Positions 53,605 to 64,000 of a stretch of 64,000 nt of DNA are shown piece by piece; position 1 is the first letter of the stretch, and every line of letters begins with the position of its first letter. The notes below the pieces were generated by a model. It was not told the origin of the DNA, ran no database searches, and saw only the letters and a program-made list of their open reading frames with translations. The DNA is from Ramazzottius varieornatus (Eukaryota > Tardigrada > Eutardigrada > Parachela > Ramazzottiidae). Location: the NCBI GenBank assembly GCA_001949185.1, contig BDGG01000014.1, positions 468,161 through 532,160 of the forward strand, read 5' to 3'. A program made the position numbers and the translations under genes.

Positions 53605-55841
53605 ATGGACCAGCTTGGAGAGACGGTGCGGAAGGGATTTGGGAATGTGGTGGACAATCTTGGCAAGGCTGTCCGCGATGCCTTCGCGCAGGCGGAAGGA
53701 TTGGACATTAAAATCAACGGGACGAATATCTCGGCACTGGACGATAGCACGGGCAACCTCACAGCCAATGGCACCGATCCACTGCTGTCTGGGAAGAAAA
53801 CACCTGCCACATTCGAAGGTTTGGTCGTAGCATATGTTGCCATGCTCGTCATGGCCCTCGTCCCCATCTACTTTGGCTCGTGGAGATCTGTCCGCTTCCA
53901 GAAGCACAGCAAGGTACGCCCCATTTTTCTTTTCATAACTTGCTGATCAAGTATACACTCCTGTAGGAAGACGGAAATTTCTAATGATGTCGTGCAGGAA
54001 TAATGGATTAATATTGGAATTTCCTGACGAATCAAGTTGATTGTTGATTGATCACTTCCCACCAGTGGTTCTTGGTTGATTGCTGATTGGGTGGTGTTTC
54101 TTCTTCCAGACTTTACCCAAAGATCAGCAGCCGGAGAAGATGTCGGCCAAAGATGCCATGATGTTTCCTCTGATTGCCAGCTGTGCCCTGTTTGGGTTGT
54201 ACCTTCTTTTCCACGTAAGCACGGTTCTAACTTGCGTCATGGGGAATTAATTTCCTGAAGGGATGGATCGATAATATCGATTCTGACGTAGTTTTTCGGA
54301 AAAGAGTACGTCAACTTCCTCCTTACCGCTTACTTCTTCGTTCTCGGAGTTTTATCCCTTACCACTTTCCTCAGGTACCGACTATTCCATTCTTTGATCT
54401 GATGAAGTGTGTTTGGCAAATCCATACATATTTTTATGTTTCCAGTCCGTTCATGTCGTTGATACCCGGTGTGCCTAAAGAGCCCACCTACAAAATATCC
54501 TTTACAAGCCGAACGGGTACCGCGGAAACTCGTAAGAGAAATTTCTTTCTAGAGAGAGAGAGTCATCTAAGACCAATGGCAATCAAGAGCCGCCCGCATT
54601 TAGTTGATAACACCGAGAACGTGCGCCCCTTGGGAACTCGACGAGATGGGTGTTACAAGTGGCGCACGCTTTCAGTTGATCACACCGGAAACGTGCGCCA
54701 CTTGGGGAAACATCGTTGGCGAAATTGCTTGCCGTGCTCGCTTTCTCTGCGTACGAGGAACTAAAATTATTTTCCTGGCACATTTCAGCATACTTCGATT
54801 ATGAATTTGGCTACAAGGACGTCGCGGCTTTTGGTCTGGCCGTCGCTTGTGGAGTTTGGTACATGATGAAGAAGGCAAGAAGCTCCTTGAGTTTCTGATT
54901 TCCTTCCTTCGATGCTGACAAACATTTTGTGTTTCAGCACTGGATCGCAAACAACCTTTTCGGTCTGGCTTTCTCCCTGAACGCCATTGAGTTCTTGACG
55001 CTGAACACTGTTTTAACCGGTGTGATTCTCCTCGGCGGTCTCTTCTTCTACGACATCTTCTGGGTCTTTGGCAGCAACGTCATGGTCTTCGTAGCCAAGT
55101 CCTTCGAAGCACCCATCAAACTCATCTTCCCACAAGACCTCCTCGAACTCGGCATGAACGCCAAGAACTTTGCCATGCTGGGCTTGGGTGACATCGTCAT
55201 TCCGGGCATCTTTGTAGCTCTCATGCTCCGCTTCGACGTCCAGTAAGTTTGGTCCTCCCAACCGCCATTCTGCTTTGGGTGTACTTATCCTTGTGATATT
55301 TTAGTTTGCAGGAAAAGCTGAAACGAAAGGGATACTTTTACTTCAAGGCGACATTCTTCGCCTACTTCCTCGGACTGGTGTCAACCATCGTCGTCATGCA
55401 TGTCTTCAAACATGCGCAGGTAACTTCTGTCCACTTTTTGCTCCGTGTCTGGAAGTCCGGAAAACGAAACGCAAGCGTTTTTATCCTGGCCAAAACCAAT
55501 GACAACTTGTGTCGCATGGGGAGAAAGCAAATCCGCCCGTTTGTTTTTCCAAGTGGCACACTCTCTCTTAGTCAGTAGTCAGGGAAAAGTGCGCCACCTG
55601 ACATACCTATCTCGCACGTTTCGTTTGTTGACTTGAAAGTCTCATCCAGATGAAGTATGTCGATTGAATTTTCCAGCCGGCGTTGCTGTACCTCGTTCCC
55701 ACTTGTCTGGGTACTCCAATCCTACTGGCCTTAATTAAGGGGGACTTCAAGGAGATGTTCAAGTACGAAGACCATCCCGTCGACCCTGACGCGATAACGG
55801 ACAAAGTCAAGACTGACAAAATCTTGAAAAAAGAAAACTAA
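53605..55841 (+). CDS. HM13: signal peptide peptidase, intramembrane aspartyl protease (417 aa, 8 exons)
   Basis: It cuts leftover signal peptides within the ER membrane. Exons: 53605-53913, 54110-54214, 54292-54374, 54446-54531, 54789-54874, 54938-55242, 55305-55419 and 55677-55841; frame is kept throughout (418 codons with stop). The catalytic aspartates are D262 (FFYDIFWVFG) and D308 (MLGLGDIVIPG). The PALL motif follows at 364. HWIANNLFGLAFSLN and SFEAPIKLIFPQDLLE match the animal orthologue closely. The N-terminus has NGT and NIS glycosylation sites. The C-terminus KKEN is a dilysine ER-retrieval signal. Intron 5 starts with GC (AAG|gcaaga), a rare donor type. Introns 4 and 7 hold GTGGCGCAC palindromes. 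Confidence 0.96.
54578..54637. repeat. short GTGGCGCAC palindromic element, copy D (SPP intron 4)
   Basis: A diverged copy: AGTTGATAACACCGAGAACG is followed by TGCGCCCCTTGGGAAC at the right end. The left arm is decayed. It lies just left of copy E. Confidence 0.55.
54656..54711. repeat. short GTGGCGCAC palindromic element, copy E (SPP intron 4)
   Basis: The best copy. CAAGTGGCGCACGCTTTCAG, then TTGATCACACCGGAAA, then CGTGCGCCACTTGGGGAAAC. The arms CAAGTGGCGCACG and CGTGCGCCACTTG pair perfectly over 13 bp. Confidence 0.85.
55549..55600. repeat. short GTGGCGCAC palindromic element, copy F (SPP intron 7)
   Basis: CCAAGTGGCACACTCTCTCT opens it and AAGTGCGCCACCTGACA closes it. It has the same architecture as copy E, with diverged loop and tail. 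Confidence 0.6.
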
Positions 55842-56333
55842 ATAGACTTTCGATGAATCTTTCCGTTTTATAGTTTAGAGCTTTTTTCATCCTGACCCTT
55901 TCCTCGTGGGCAGGCGCTACCGATGCAATGCAAGAACGTCCTTTCGGTTGACGAAGAGGAACTTTAAATACTTTTCATCTCTGAAGTACCAGCCGCTGAG
56001 CGGCAGTCATTTCCTATACTTTATTATTTTGTAGTTTATCTTTCTGACGAGAACGGCCAGGAAGTGAAACCACGAAAATCTTCTTTTTCCAATTTGTCAA
56101 ATAGATCGGGACATCGGCAAACGAGATTACACACAGACGTGACACAGTAAGTTAGATCGTTTTCTCGAGTGGCGCACGTTTTCACTGTTATTGGCTGAGG
56201 CGTGCGCAACCTGGGGAAACAACAATCCAGGTAAATTCATTTGTCGACGTCACAGTTTTTGTGTCTACCACAAAGACATCACAGCTGTAAGACAGCAGAA
56301 GTAATAACTGCTCAAAACTGCTTCCGGTTGGGG
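55842..56333. other. 3' flanks of SPP (+) and ATPAF1 (-)
   Basis: No gene. Contains palindrome copy G. Confidence 0.5.
56166..56220. repeat. short GTGGCGCAC palindromic element, copy G (intergenic)
   Basis: CGAGTGGCGCACGTTTTCAC, then TGTTATTGGCTGAGG, then CGTGCGCAACCTGGGGAAAC. The only clear copy outside an intron. Confidence 0.75.
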
Positions 56334-57350
56334 TCATGCTTTTAGAGAGGCGAAAGAGTGTTCCACTTCAGATATCAAATCAGTATAACTAAAACTACTC
56401 GGGTTCTTGTTGAAAGTATCCACCAGTTTAATTTTTTCCTGGTCCGCCGTGCCATAGTACAGTTGCATCTGATTCAACAAGCACTGTACTTCTAAAGGAT
56501 TGAGAATCTTGTGGTCGTATTCGCCCCGCATCAACACGATGCCTTTCTCTTTGTAGTCCTCAAAGTGAATGACGCTCAAACAGGGCGGTGAGTCTGCTTG
56601 CCGCATCTGAAAGCTGGCCAGCTGTGTGAAGAAACATTCCCTTCCCTGAAATCCCGTGACAAAGAACTCGTACCCACCGTCGCGTGGCAGAGGGTACAGG
56701 AAGATGGGGTACTGCGCAGCCCGTTGGACGATCGTCTCGTACATCTTGGTTGGAACGACCGCGGCGACAGAACCCTCTTTCCCCTTGTGATACGCTGTCC
56801 ATATTTCCGCGACCTCCTCTATGGACTTCCCATCGAGCAGCTCAGTCTTCATCATATCTTTCAGCTGTCTTTGCTTGTTGTATACTGGCTTGGCGGAGGC
56901 ATGGAATTTTTCCGAAGGAAGTTGTTCTTTCTGCGCAGGATTCTGCATGGATGCCTACTAACCAAAAAACGAATCAAGACAAAGCGTAAAATAATTTTGA
57001 CCCGGTCCCCTAATCAGGTGGTCAACCGCCCATTGCACACGCAGTCACAAGCACGTGGTCACAGATAATTTCCGAATACGTCGTACCATATTTCGTTTTT
57101 TATTTTCTTCCAGCCTCCGCTGTAGTTCAGAAGGATCGTTCTGCTGAAGCTCCTTGACTTTGTTGGCGTACTTCCCGAAGTAAGGGTTCTTCACCAGTTC
57201 TTCCATCTTCTTCTTCGACGCCTTCTGTGAAGTTGAAGTATCGGAGGAGGAGGAAGCGAACACGGCAGGGCTACGTCGGAGTGGAGTGACGAACCTGGCA
57301 GTTCTTGCGCTGCTGGATAAAGTTATGAGCTTTCCAAGGGTAAGCGACAT
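56334..57350 (-). CDS. ATPAF1: ATP synthase F1 assembly factor 1 (290 aa, 2 exons)
   Basis: A mitochondrial chaperone that holds the F1 beta subunit during ATP synthase assembly (ATP11 family). Exons (minus): 57350-57087 and 56942-56334, joined in phase 0 across a 144-bp intron. The start at 57350 gives a basic, Ser-rich presequence (MSLTLGKLITLSSSARTARF); the frame is open upstream but that part is not family-like. Landmarks: NPYFGKYANKVKELQ, TAEEI-like SIEEVAEIWTAY, YPIFLYPLPRDGGYEFFV, KGIVLMRGEYD, EVQCLLNQMQLYY and LVDTFNKNPSSFSY. Length agrees with the family. It is divergent from ALKBH6. Confidence 0.93.
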
Positions 57351-57992
57351 CGGCGAGCCTTCGATGCTCTTGAAATGAACGGTTTCGGGTGTAAGAACCA
57401 ACACTGGAAGACGAGAGATGAAAAGAACTCCAAGAAGAACCAAAGCTGGGAGCGAACACACTGACACTGTAGAAAATTTAAGAAAATTTGATTGCGATCA
57501 GCAGCTACCTCGTCTAGACCTGGCAATGGTGTGGTTTTACCACCGACAATCCGTCCCGGTTAATGAGCACGCGGCAGACCGGCCAATCAACGGTCAGCTG
57601 TCAATCAGTCGGACAGATTTGCGCCATGAGTACAGTATCCTCATTTGTTTGTTCTTTTGTTGCTATCGCATTCGCTCGGCCTTCCCAGTGGTCAGGACCA
57701 CTAGCTAGTAATGTTGATCAGCTGATCGACTGATCGACTTCGGACATAGGGTAGCGCCGTCCTCGACGTGTCTTTCGCTCTTGGATTTTCCCCGCGAAAG
57801 TTCGTTGTGGAAGCTCTCATTCTGTTTCTCGTGCGCAGTTTTACGAAGGGAAGATGGAGGAACAGCTGTCAGTGTGATCCGCATGTCCGATCTTCCAGAT
57901 TATCGAGTCGCTCTTCGAAGTTCGGACTGGAAGGCGAAGCCACGAATTACTCAAATACCCTCGACGCGCTGGTCTCTATCCTCCGGATTACT
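57351..57992. promoter_or_regulatory. divergent promoter region, ATPAF1 (-) / ALKBH6 (+)
   Basis: 642 bp between opposite start codons. It includes the second copy of the 70-bp dispersed repeat (57640-57713: TATCGCATTCGCTCGG ... AGTGGTCAGGACCACTAGCT) and TTGATCAGCTGATCGACTGA just after it. Confidence 0.5.
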
Positions 57993-59192
<1,200 letters not shown>

Positions 59193-60320
59193 CGAGGTTT
59201 TTTTTCAGACGTTGTTTCTAGTTTTACTTCTGCCCCTCATCAAAACACTGTTTAGAAGAAATTTATCAATCTATTATTTATCAATTTACAGTTTACAAGA
59301 AATTTATCAATTTACAATTCAAAAGAAATTTATCTCAAGACTCCGGTCTTGAGCGAACTCCGTGGTTGCTGAAGTTCGCTTGTTGTGTTGCTTCAGTCCT
59401 CGAGCTTGTTTTAATTTGACCTCCAAGATCGTGAGCTTTTTCTTTCCCAACTCTTCATCCAGAAGATCCCACCACTACCTTCCTTCTTTTTAAGTATCTG
59501 CGACCGATCATCCGAAAGACCAAACTGAAGAAACGAAATTACCTGCTTAGTGTGCTCATAGTGATTCGCACTGCCGTGAAACTCGCCAGCGGGACCAGGC
59601 CGTCACCACAGCCGCCCCTGTTTCGCAATTCATGTTTTCGACCAGAATTGCATAAAATCATGTGATTTTATTCAATTCAAATTCTATGCTAAAGAAGTTT
59701 CGCACTCAGCGGCACATGATCACAGCATAAGCCACCGGAAATGCGTTACCTTCGCGCGATTAGTCTCTCGTTCTCGAACACTCTTCTGAACCATAGATCT
59801 CCCACCAGCAATCACACAATTGTGGCTCGACACCGCATACTCACCAGGCTCGCGGCTGTCGAAATGGCAGATAGTTCATTGGCGCATTCGTCACTTTCAC
59901 ACTTTCTCTGTAGTCCTTTGCGCTTGGTAGTTTATTTGACTGCTGAGCGAACCTTGACCAACAATCCGTCCTTTATGATTTACCGTCACAAGAGAAAACT
60001 AAGCATCCAAGAACACCTAGGTTTCTTCGGATCTCACAACGTAATGCGCCCCCGAAGCAGAAAAACTGGTCAGATTCAAAATTACTTCAGAAATTGTCAA
60101 ACTGTTGTGGTCCGAAGTTCTTCCCTTTCCACTTCAAGCGAGAGCTAGCATCTTTGAGGCATGTTATCCGTCCAACGCTTTAGAACTGAGGCGAGTAAAG
60201 CGTCATATAGTTGGGCTTTTGGTACGGGTTCCGGTCGTAATTCACTTCGGCACCAGTTCTGGAACAGCCGCGCTCTCCTCCTTGGTTCTGTACACCGATC
60301 TAATCTTACTGAAACTCTAG
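59193..60320. other. intergenic between ALKBH6 and the hypothetical ORF
   Basis: AAGAAATTTATCAATTTACA-like words repeat three times at 59255-59335. The overlapping ORFs at 59741-60320 could hold 5' exons of the next gene but have no motif. Confidence 0.35.
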
Positions 60321-60863
60321 TTGACGTTCCTGTCCTTTGTTCGATCATCGCTCGAAGAAGCCAGCTTCTCTGCAAGTGGAAGCATTGTTGTATACGAGAG
60401 TTTCACTGACACAGATCCGCAGTCAACAAACCGATTAAATGCGTCACTTCACATGGGTAAGACAAAGCAAGCTCACCTCGGCATTGCTTCATCGTGGCGA
60501 TTCAAGCGTCGCAAACATTCTTTCCGTGCCGATTCGGCGGAATTTCTTCAGCTTCTCGGCTTGACTCCTTCGCAGCAGAGACTGGTGCGTAGTCTGCTTC
60601 TTCGGGGAAATGTCAGAACTGTTCCTTTCGCAAGAAGGCGACTCTTCTGGCGACAGCTTCAGCAGTTTATGGATCGGCTCTCTGTGAATCTGGTCGTCTT
60701 GCATAGATATAAATACCATTTCAATAACTTAATGAAGATTAGATTTGATCAGTTTGCTGTGAACGTAAGTGCTGCTCCTCACAGCAGGACCACATTCCTA
60801 CAAATCGAAACTTTGGCGAATGTCAGAAAGAAGGTGATGAGACTCACCGGTTGGCCGCAGTAA
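60321..60863 (+). CDS. hypothetical protein, possible 3' exon (up to 180 aa)
   Basis: Open frame to a TAA at 60861, with AATAAA about 50 bases later (near 60914). The composition is protein-like and basic. There is a helical block FLQLLGLTPSQQRLVRSLLL, then FWRQLQQFMDRLSVNLVVLH and a C-terminus VMRLTGWPQ. No signal peptide or known domain. The real start may be a splice acceptor or the Met at 60453 (MGKTKQAH). Confidence 0.4.
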   Translation: MTFLSFVRSSLEEASFSASGSIVVYESFTDTDPQSTNRLNASLHMGKTKQAHLGIASSWRFKRRKHSFRADSAEFLQLLGLTPSQQRLVRSLLLRGNVRTVPFARRRLFWRQLQQFMDRLSVNLVVLHRYKYHFNNLMKIRFDQFAVNVSAAPHSRTTFLQIETLANVRKKVMRLTGWPQ

Positions 60864-61062
60864 GCTGGACAGGTTGCGTAATCTATATGCCTTTGCTATC
60901 GTCTTGAAAGGGCAATAAAGGCTCCTCAATATCGAATTTGGCTGATCATAAAATGCTCGAACCGGGGATATATATTGCACGTATTCAGCACCTTAGTGCC
61001 AGAAATCGCCACAGTTTCATCTCGAGTTTTTCGTTCTCCTCAGAACTGGCAAATTTTCCGAT

Positions 61063-62249
61063 ATGGCATTTCGGGTCTTTGTTCTGGTGTGCCTCGCGTT
61101 CGCTACAGGCTGCGCTTACCAGAATGTCAACAACGGAGCCTCTATCATCACCTTTCCGGGAGATGTCAGGTCAGGTGCTTTGGATAACAGAGAGTTTCAG
61201 AACCAGTTCAAACATGGAATTCTAGATCGGCTTCTCCGTGGAAAAAAGATGAAAGTGTCGGTGGAGGAAACCCGTCGCTTGACCTACGAACAGGACGAAG
61301 AATGCAATGACTGCAACCAGCCAACGCAGTCAATTGTCACCGAACGGCCACTCCCTCCAGGACCTATCTTGATCCGCTATGGAGGTTCCACAATTTTCGT
61401 TCCTTGCAGCGCTCAATCGACCCAAATTCTTTACACCGGATTGTCGGTAAGACGAGTGGTGGCTCAAACAACTTCAATTCTTTGTAGCAGTCGATTCCTG
61501 AATGTCCGGCCTCGGCTTTGCTCCCCGAGCCGAGCCGTTACGGAATTTTCTAGTGCAATGTCGCCCGACCTGACCGACCGGAACCGCCAGACATTTCGAT
61601 TATTGACTGCTAAAAAGAATTGAAATCGTTTGGGCTACCACCGGGTAAGGCTAATCTATTGGCGACAACATCCTTTACAATGGTTATACAGCGCATGCGG
61701 ATTCAGTGCGCCAGCCACTTATTTGAATCCTGGTTGCAGGCAACATCCCCATTGCCCATAACTTGGCACGGCAAGCTTCAGTCTTCCAGTGACGTCAGTG
61801 ATGTGAGTCAGGCGATTGTGTTCGTCGTTGGACCGGATTCAAACGGAAACTATGCACCCGCAGTCACGCAGCCGCTTGGCACAGTTTATCAGACGTACGA
61901 AATCTGGGTTACCGACAGCTTAGGACGGCGGTCCACCTCGGTTTTCGTCACCGTAAGTCTCGTTACTTTCCTCTCTTAGCTAAAGTCGATACTCGGTCGA
62001 AGATGTCCCATCCCGGAACTAAGATATGGGTTGGCTGCCCTTTAGTTTGAAATTCAGTCAGGGAACTCGTGCGGTAGCACTACCTCTTCTACCACGTGGA
62101 CTACCGACACTACCATGGCAGAAGAGACTACTATCGCTACTGTTGCACCTGTGTCTAGCTGTGATCCTTGCACTGGTATCGGAGGTTCCGGTGATTGCAA
62201 GGACTGCTTCGAATGCGAAATTATCAGTGGAGGTGTTTGCCAACCATAG
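61063..62249 (+). CDS. secreted cysteine-rich protein (262 aa, 3 exons)
   Basis: Exons 61063-61446, 61740-61952 and 62058-62249 all join in phase 0 (263 codons with stop). The start opens on a signal peptide (MAFRVFVLVCLAFATGCAYQ). The middle exon holds a beta-rich stretch (VSQAIVFVVGPDSNGNYAPA, TYEIWVTDSLGRRSTSVFVT), which looks like one immunoglobulin- or ZP-like strand set. The last exon has a Thr/Ser-rich, mucin-like segment (STTSSTTWTTDTTM) and then a compact CDPCTG..GDCKDCFECE..GGVCQP tail. CxxC pairs also occur in exon 1 (ECNDCNQ). A TATATAT word lies near 60968. I recognise no family; a secreted or matrix role is inferred. Confidence 0.65.
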
Positions 62250-62568
62250 TACATCTGGTTCAGTTAACCCTGAGTTAATCTGAGATCAAGCCGAATCGGT
62301 GCGAGACGCATCTAACTGTACAGGTTTTGTTTGCTGTGAATTAGAAGAAACCTTGCTTACCCGGAACATAGAGTGCACCGTCACAAGCCGTTAGGGTGTT
62401 TAAGGCCGTAACTCTGATGAATTATTATCAATTGCGGTGCGGGTCTCGAGAAGTTACATGTGTCATTCAGATACGTGGTACACTACAGTATAATATCATG
62501 CAGCCTTTACATGCCATTCTCGTAACAGAGAAGCCCATGATAACTGTCCAAGTACGCTACTCGATCAG
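62250..62568. other. intergenic between convergent genes
   Basis: 3' flanks of the cysteine-rich gene (+) and the receptor gene (-). Nothing else recognised. Confidence 0.4.
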
Positions 62569-64000
62569 CTAATCGATGGCAGCCGCGAGCACGCCGTGGG
62601 TTTCCGCCGGGCTGGAGTCTTCGGCGATCCGCTGGACTAATATTGCGTGCGAGGGACTTCGGAGCTGAAAATGGCGAAGGGAGACATTCCACCAGTTGTC
62701 CATCCCCTCCCTAAAAGTATGGCGATCGTTCAGTCACGAGGACAAACTGTCGAGATCCTTGCTAACAATTTGCTCTCTTCCAACTGGCTTACACCGTACG
62801 GACGGAGGTTGTGCAACTGAACGCCACCCCCACGACGATAACATATGCAGCGACTATAGCGGCTAATTCCGACGAGCTAAGTGTCTCTACAATAGATGAT
62901 AGCTAGCTGTACTTGGTTAGAATGGACACGGTCAATGTATCAGGAGGAATGTGGCATGAATAGCGCAAGGGCTTACTCGATTGCTGGCAGATGGCATCTT
63001 GTCCATCATATCCGCAGCGTGGGCGGTTGGGAGGTGGCCAAGGGCCCGGCCACTTTATCGGCCGTATTTGTACGGTTTCTTCGGTTAGAGCATTCAACCG
63101 GATGACCGTCTGCAGAGCATGACGTACGTGATCAAGAACTTTAGGGCTCTAAAGACAAGTTGACGCTGTATCACTTACCGTCAGATTATCTCCATCGTAC
63201 TGACTACTGATTGCGTAGAGTCCAGATAGCGATCCGAACTGGTCAAAAGTAAAGTTTCCGGTGCGCAGGGAAAATGTGCGTCCCTGAAATCCGCGTGCTA
63301 TTCTGCGACCATCCTTTAGCAAGTCGGTCTGGTTCAGCCGCACTAGTTCGTCAATCAACTGGAAAAAATTTGTCAAAGCTGCCATCAAAATAATGTAGTT
63401 TTGTCTATTGAGTCTCGTGCAAACAAGAGGCGGCGATTATTCTGACCTCAGCTACGACCATCGGCATGGCATAGGCCGATGTGATGTGAAAGTTTTGGCC
63501 CGCGTCCGACATGGAATAGGTCAAATTGTAGCGAGCGGCGGACACCGACCGCCACCCATCCATCAGCTGATACGCTTCAGAACCTGGTACTAACTCTTCT
63601 TCCGGTTCACCCTCGATAATGAGCACCGACCTGTAGGCTTTTTCAGCTTCCTGTCAGCCAAAGATATACCTCAGTTGTATGGAACACAAAAAGTGTGGTT
63701 AGCCCTACTTCATCCAGCTCGTCTCCGTATTGCCAGTGGTAGTTGCCCATGATGGGATGTCGTAGCAGCCGCAGACACATATGGACCTGGAATTTCGTAC
63801 AAGATCTGCAATAGAAACTTAGCCGGTCTATGGGCATTCTCACGTGTTGTCCCTCCGTCATGTTCAGCTTTCGAGCGGCCAGCTGGAAAAAAAAGGGTTT
63901 TGGATAGATAAACATTTTCAAGGAGGGGTGAACAACAAAGGTGGTCTTATTTTTGACCCAAGGTACCATGAGCTTCCTGAGTGTCCCGCCAAAGGTTACG
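62569..64000 (-). CDS. natriuretic-peptide-receptor-like single-pass receptor, 3' half (partial)
   Basis: The 5' part lies beyond the window. Minus-strand exons: 64000-63967 (partial, FGGTLRKLM), 63882-63844 (LAARKLNMTEGQH), 63786-63709 (GNYHWQYGDELDE), 63650-63447 (EAEKAYRSVLIIEGEPEEE, FHITSAYAMPM), 63358-63179 (KDGRRIARGFQGRTFSLRTG, FDQFG), 62884-62793 and 62710-62569. All join in frame. They form the membrane-proximal lobe of an ANF-receptor ligand-binding domain, then a helix (ELAAIVAAYVIVVGVAFSC) and a tail of about 50 residues (DNWWNVSLRHFQL...) ending at TAG 62571-62569. No kinase-homology or cyclase domain follows, so it resembles clearance-type NPR-C rather than a guanylyl cyclase. 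The ligand is unknown. Confidence 0.75.

Overview
This is animal nuclear DNA. Protein-coding genes have short introns, mostly GT-AG, and exon joins checked base by base keep the reading frame. The orthologues I recognise are metazoan: ACOT9, RRM2, NDUFA4, mitochondrial ribosomal protein S14, signal peptide peptidase, ATPAF1 and ALKBH6. The mix of lineage-expanded intronless rhodopsin-type receptors, an expanded natriuretic-receptor-like family and a bacterial/fungal-type PQQ sugar dehydrogenase makes a tardigrade my best guess. That guess is inference; nothing in the sequence proves the phylum.

Layout. 1-2.7 kb: a tandem pair of secreted PQQ-dependent sorbosone-dehydrogenase-like genes, the first cut by the window edge. 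3.2-5.8 kb: a long foldback repeat and a hAT-like MITE. 6-9.4 kb: ACOT9 (+) and a secreted lipocalin (-), convergent. 10.7-16.1 kb: two intronless GPCRs (-). 16-29 kb: a repeat-rich stretch with an assembly gap, the second hAT-like MITE, a mariner-type MITE, a LINE with its reverse-transcriptase core deleted, foldback repeats and a broken Tc1/mariner transposase. 30.1-31.2 kb: a GPCR of a second family. 32.1-33.5 kb: a natriuretic-receptor-like gene whose exon is split by a MITE flanked by TTAA. 34.5-36.9 kb: a DIRS-like gag remnant and a second TTAA MITE. 37.6-38.7 kb: a frameshifted GPCR. 39.8-42.7 kb: a second foldback element, a LINE fragment and a DIRS-like remnant. 44.4-45.6 kb: a GPCR of the second family.

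46.6-59.2 kb is a dense housekeeping block: RRM2 (-), NDUFA4 (+), MRPS14 (-), signal peptide peptidase (+), ATPAF1 (-), ALKBH6 (+). The pairs RRM2/NDUFA4, MRPS14/SPP and ATPAF1/ALKBH6 are divergent and probably share promoters. 60.3-62.3 kb holds a hypothetical ORF and a secreted cysteine-rich protein. 62.6-64 kb is the 3' half of a single-pass natriuretic-peptide-receptor-like gene with a short tail and no cyclase domain; it is a paralogue of the broken gene at 32 kb.

The most unusual signals are: (1) a family of about 55-bp palindromic elements built on GTGGCGCAC...GTGCGCCAC, at least seven copies, six of them inside introns; (2) a TTAA-flanked MITE whose removal exactly restores a receptor reading frame; (3) a foldback-element family with two clear copies; (4) an MRPS14 gene whose splicing would add a 69-residue tail of unknown origin.
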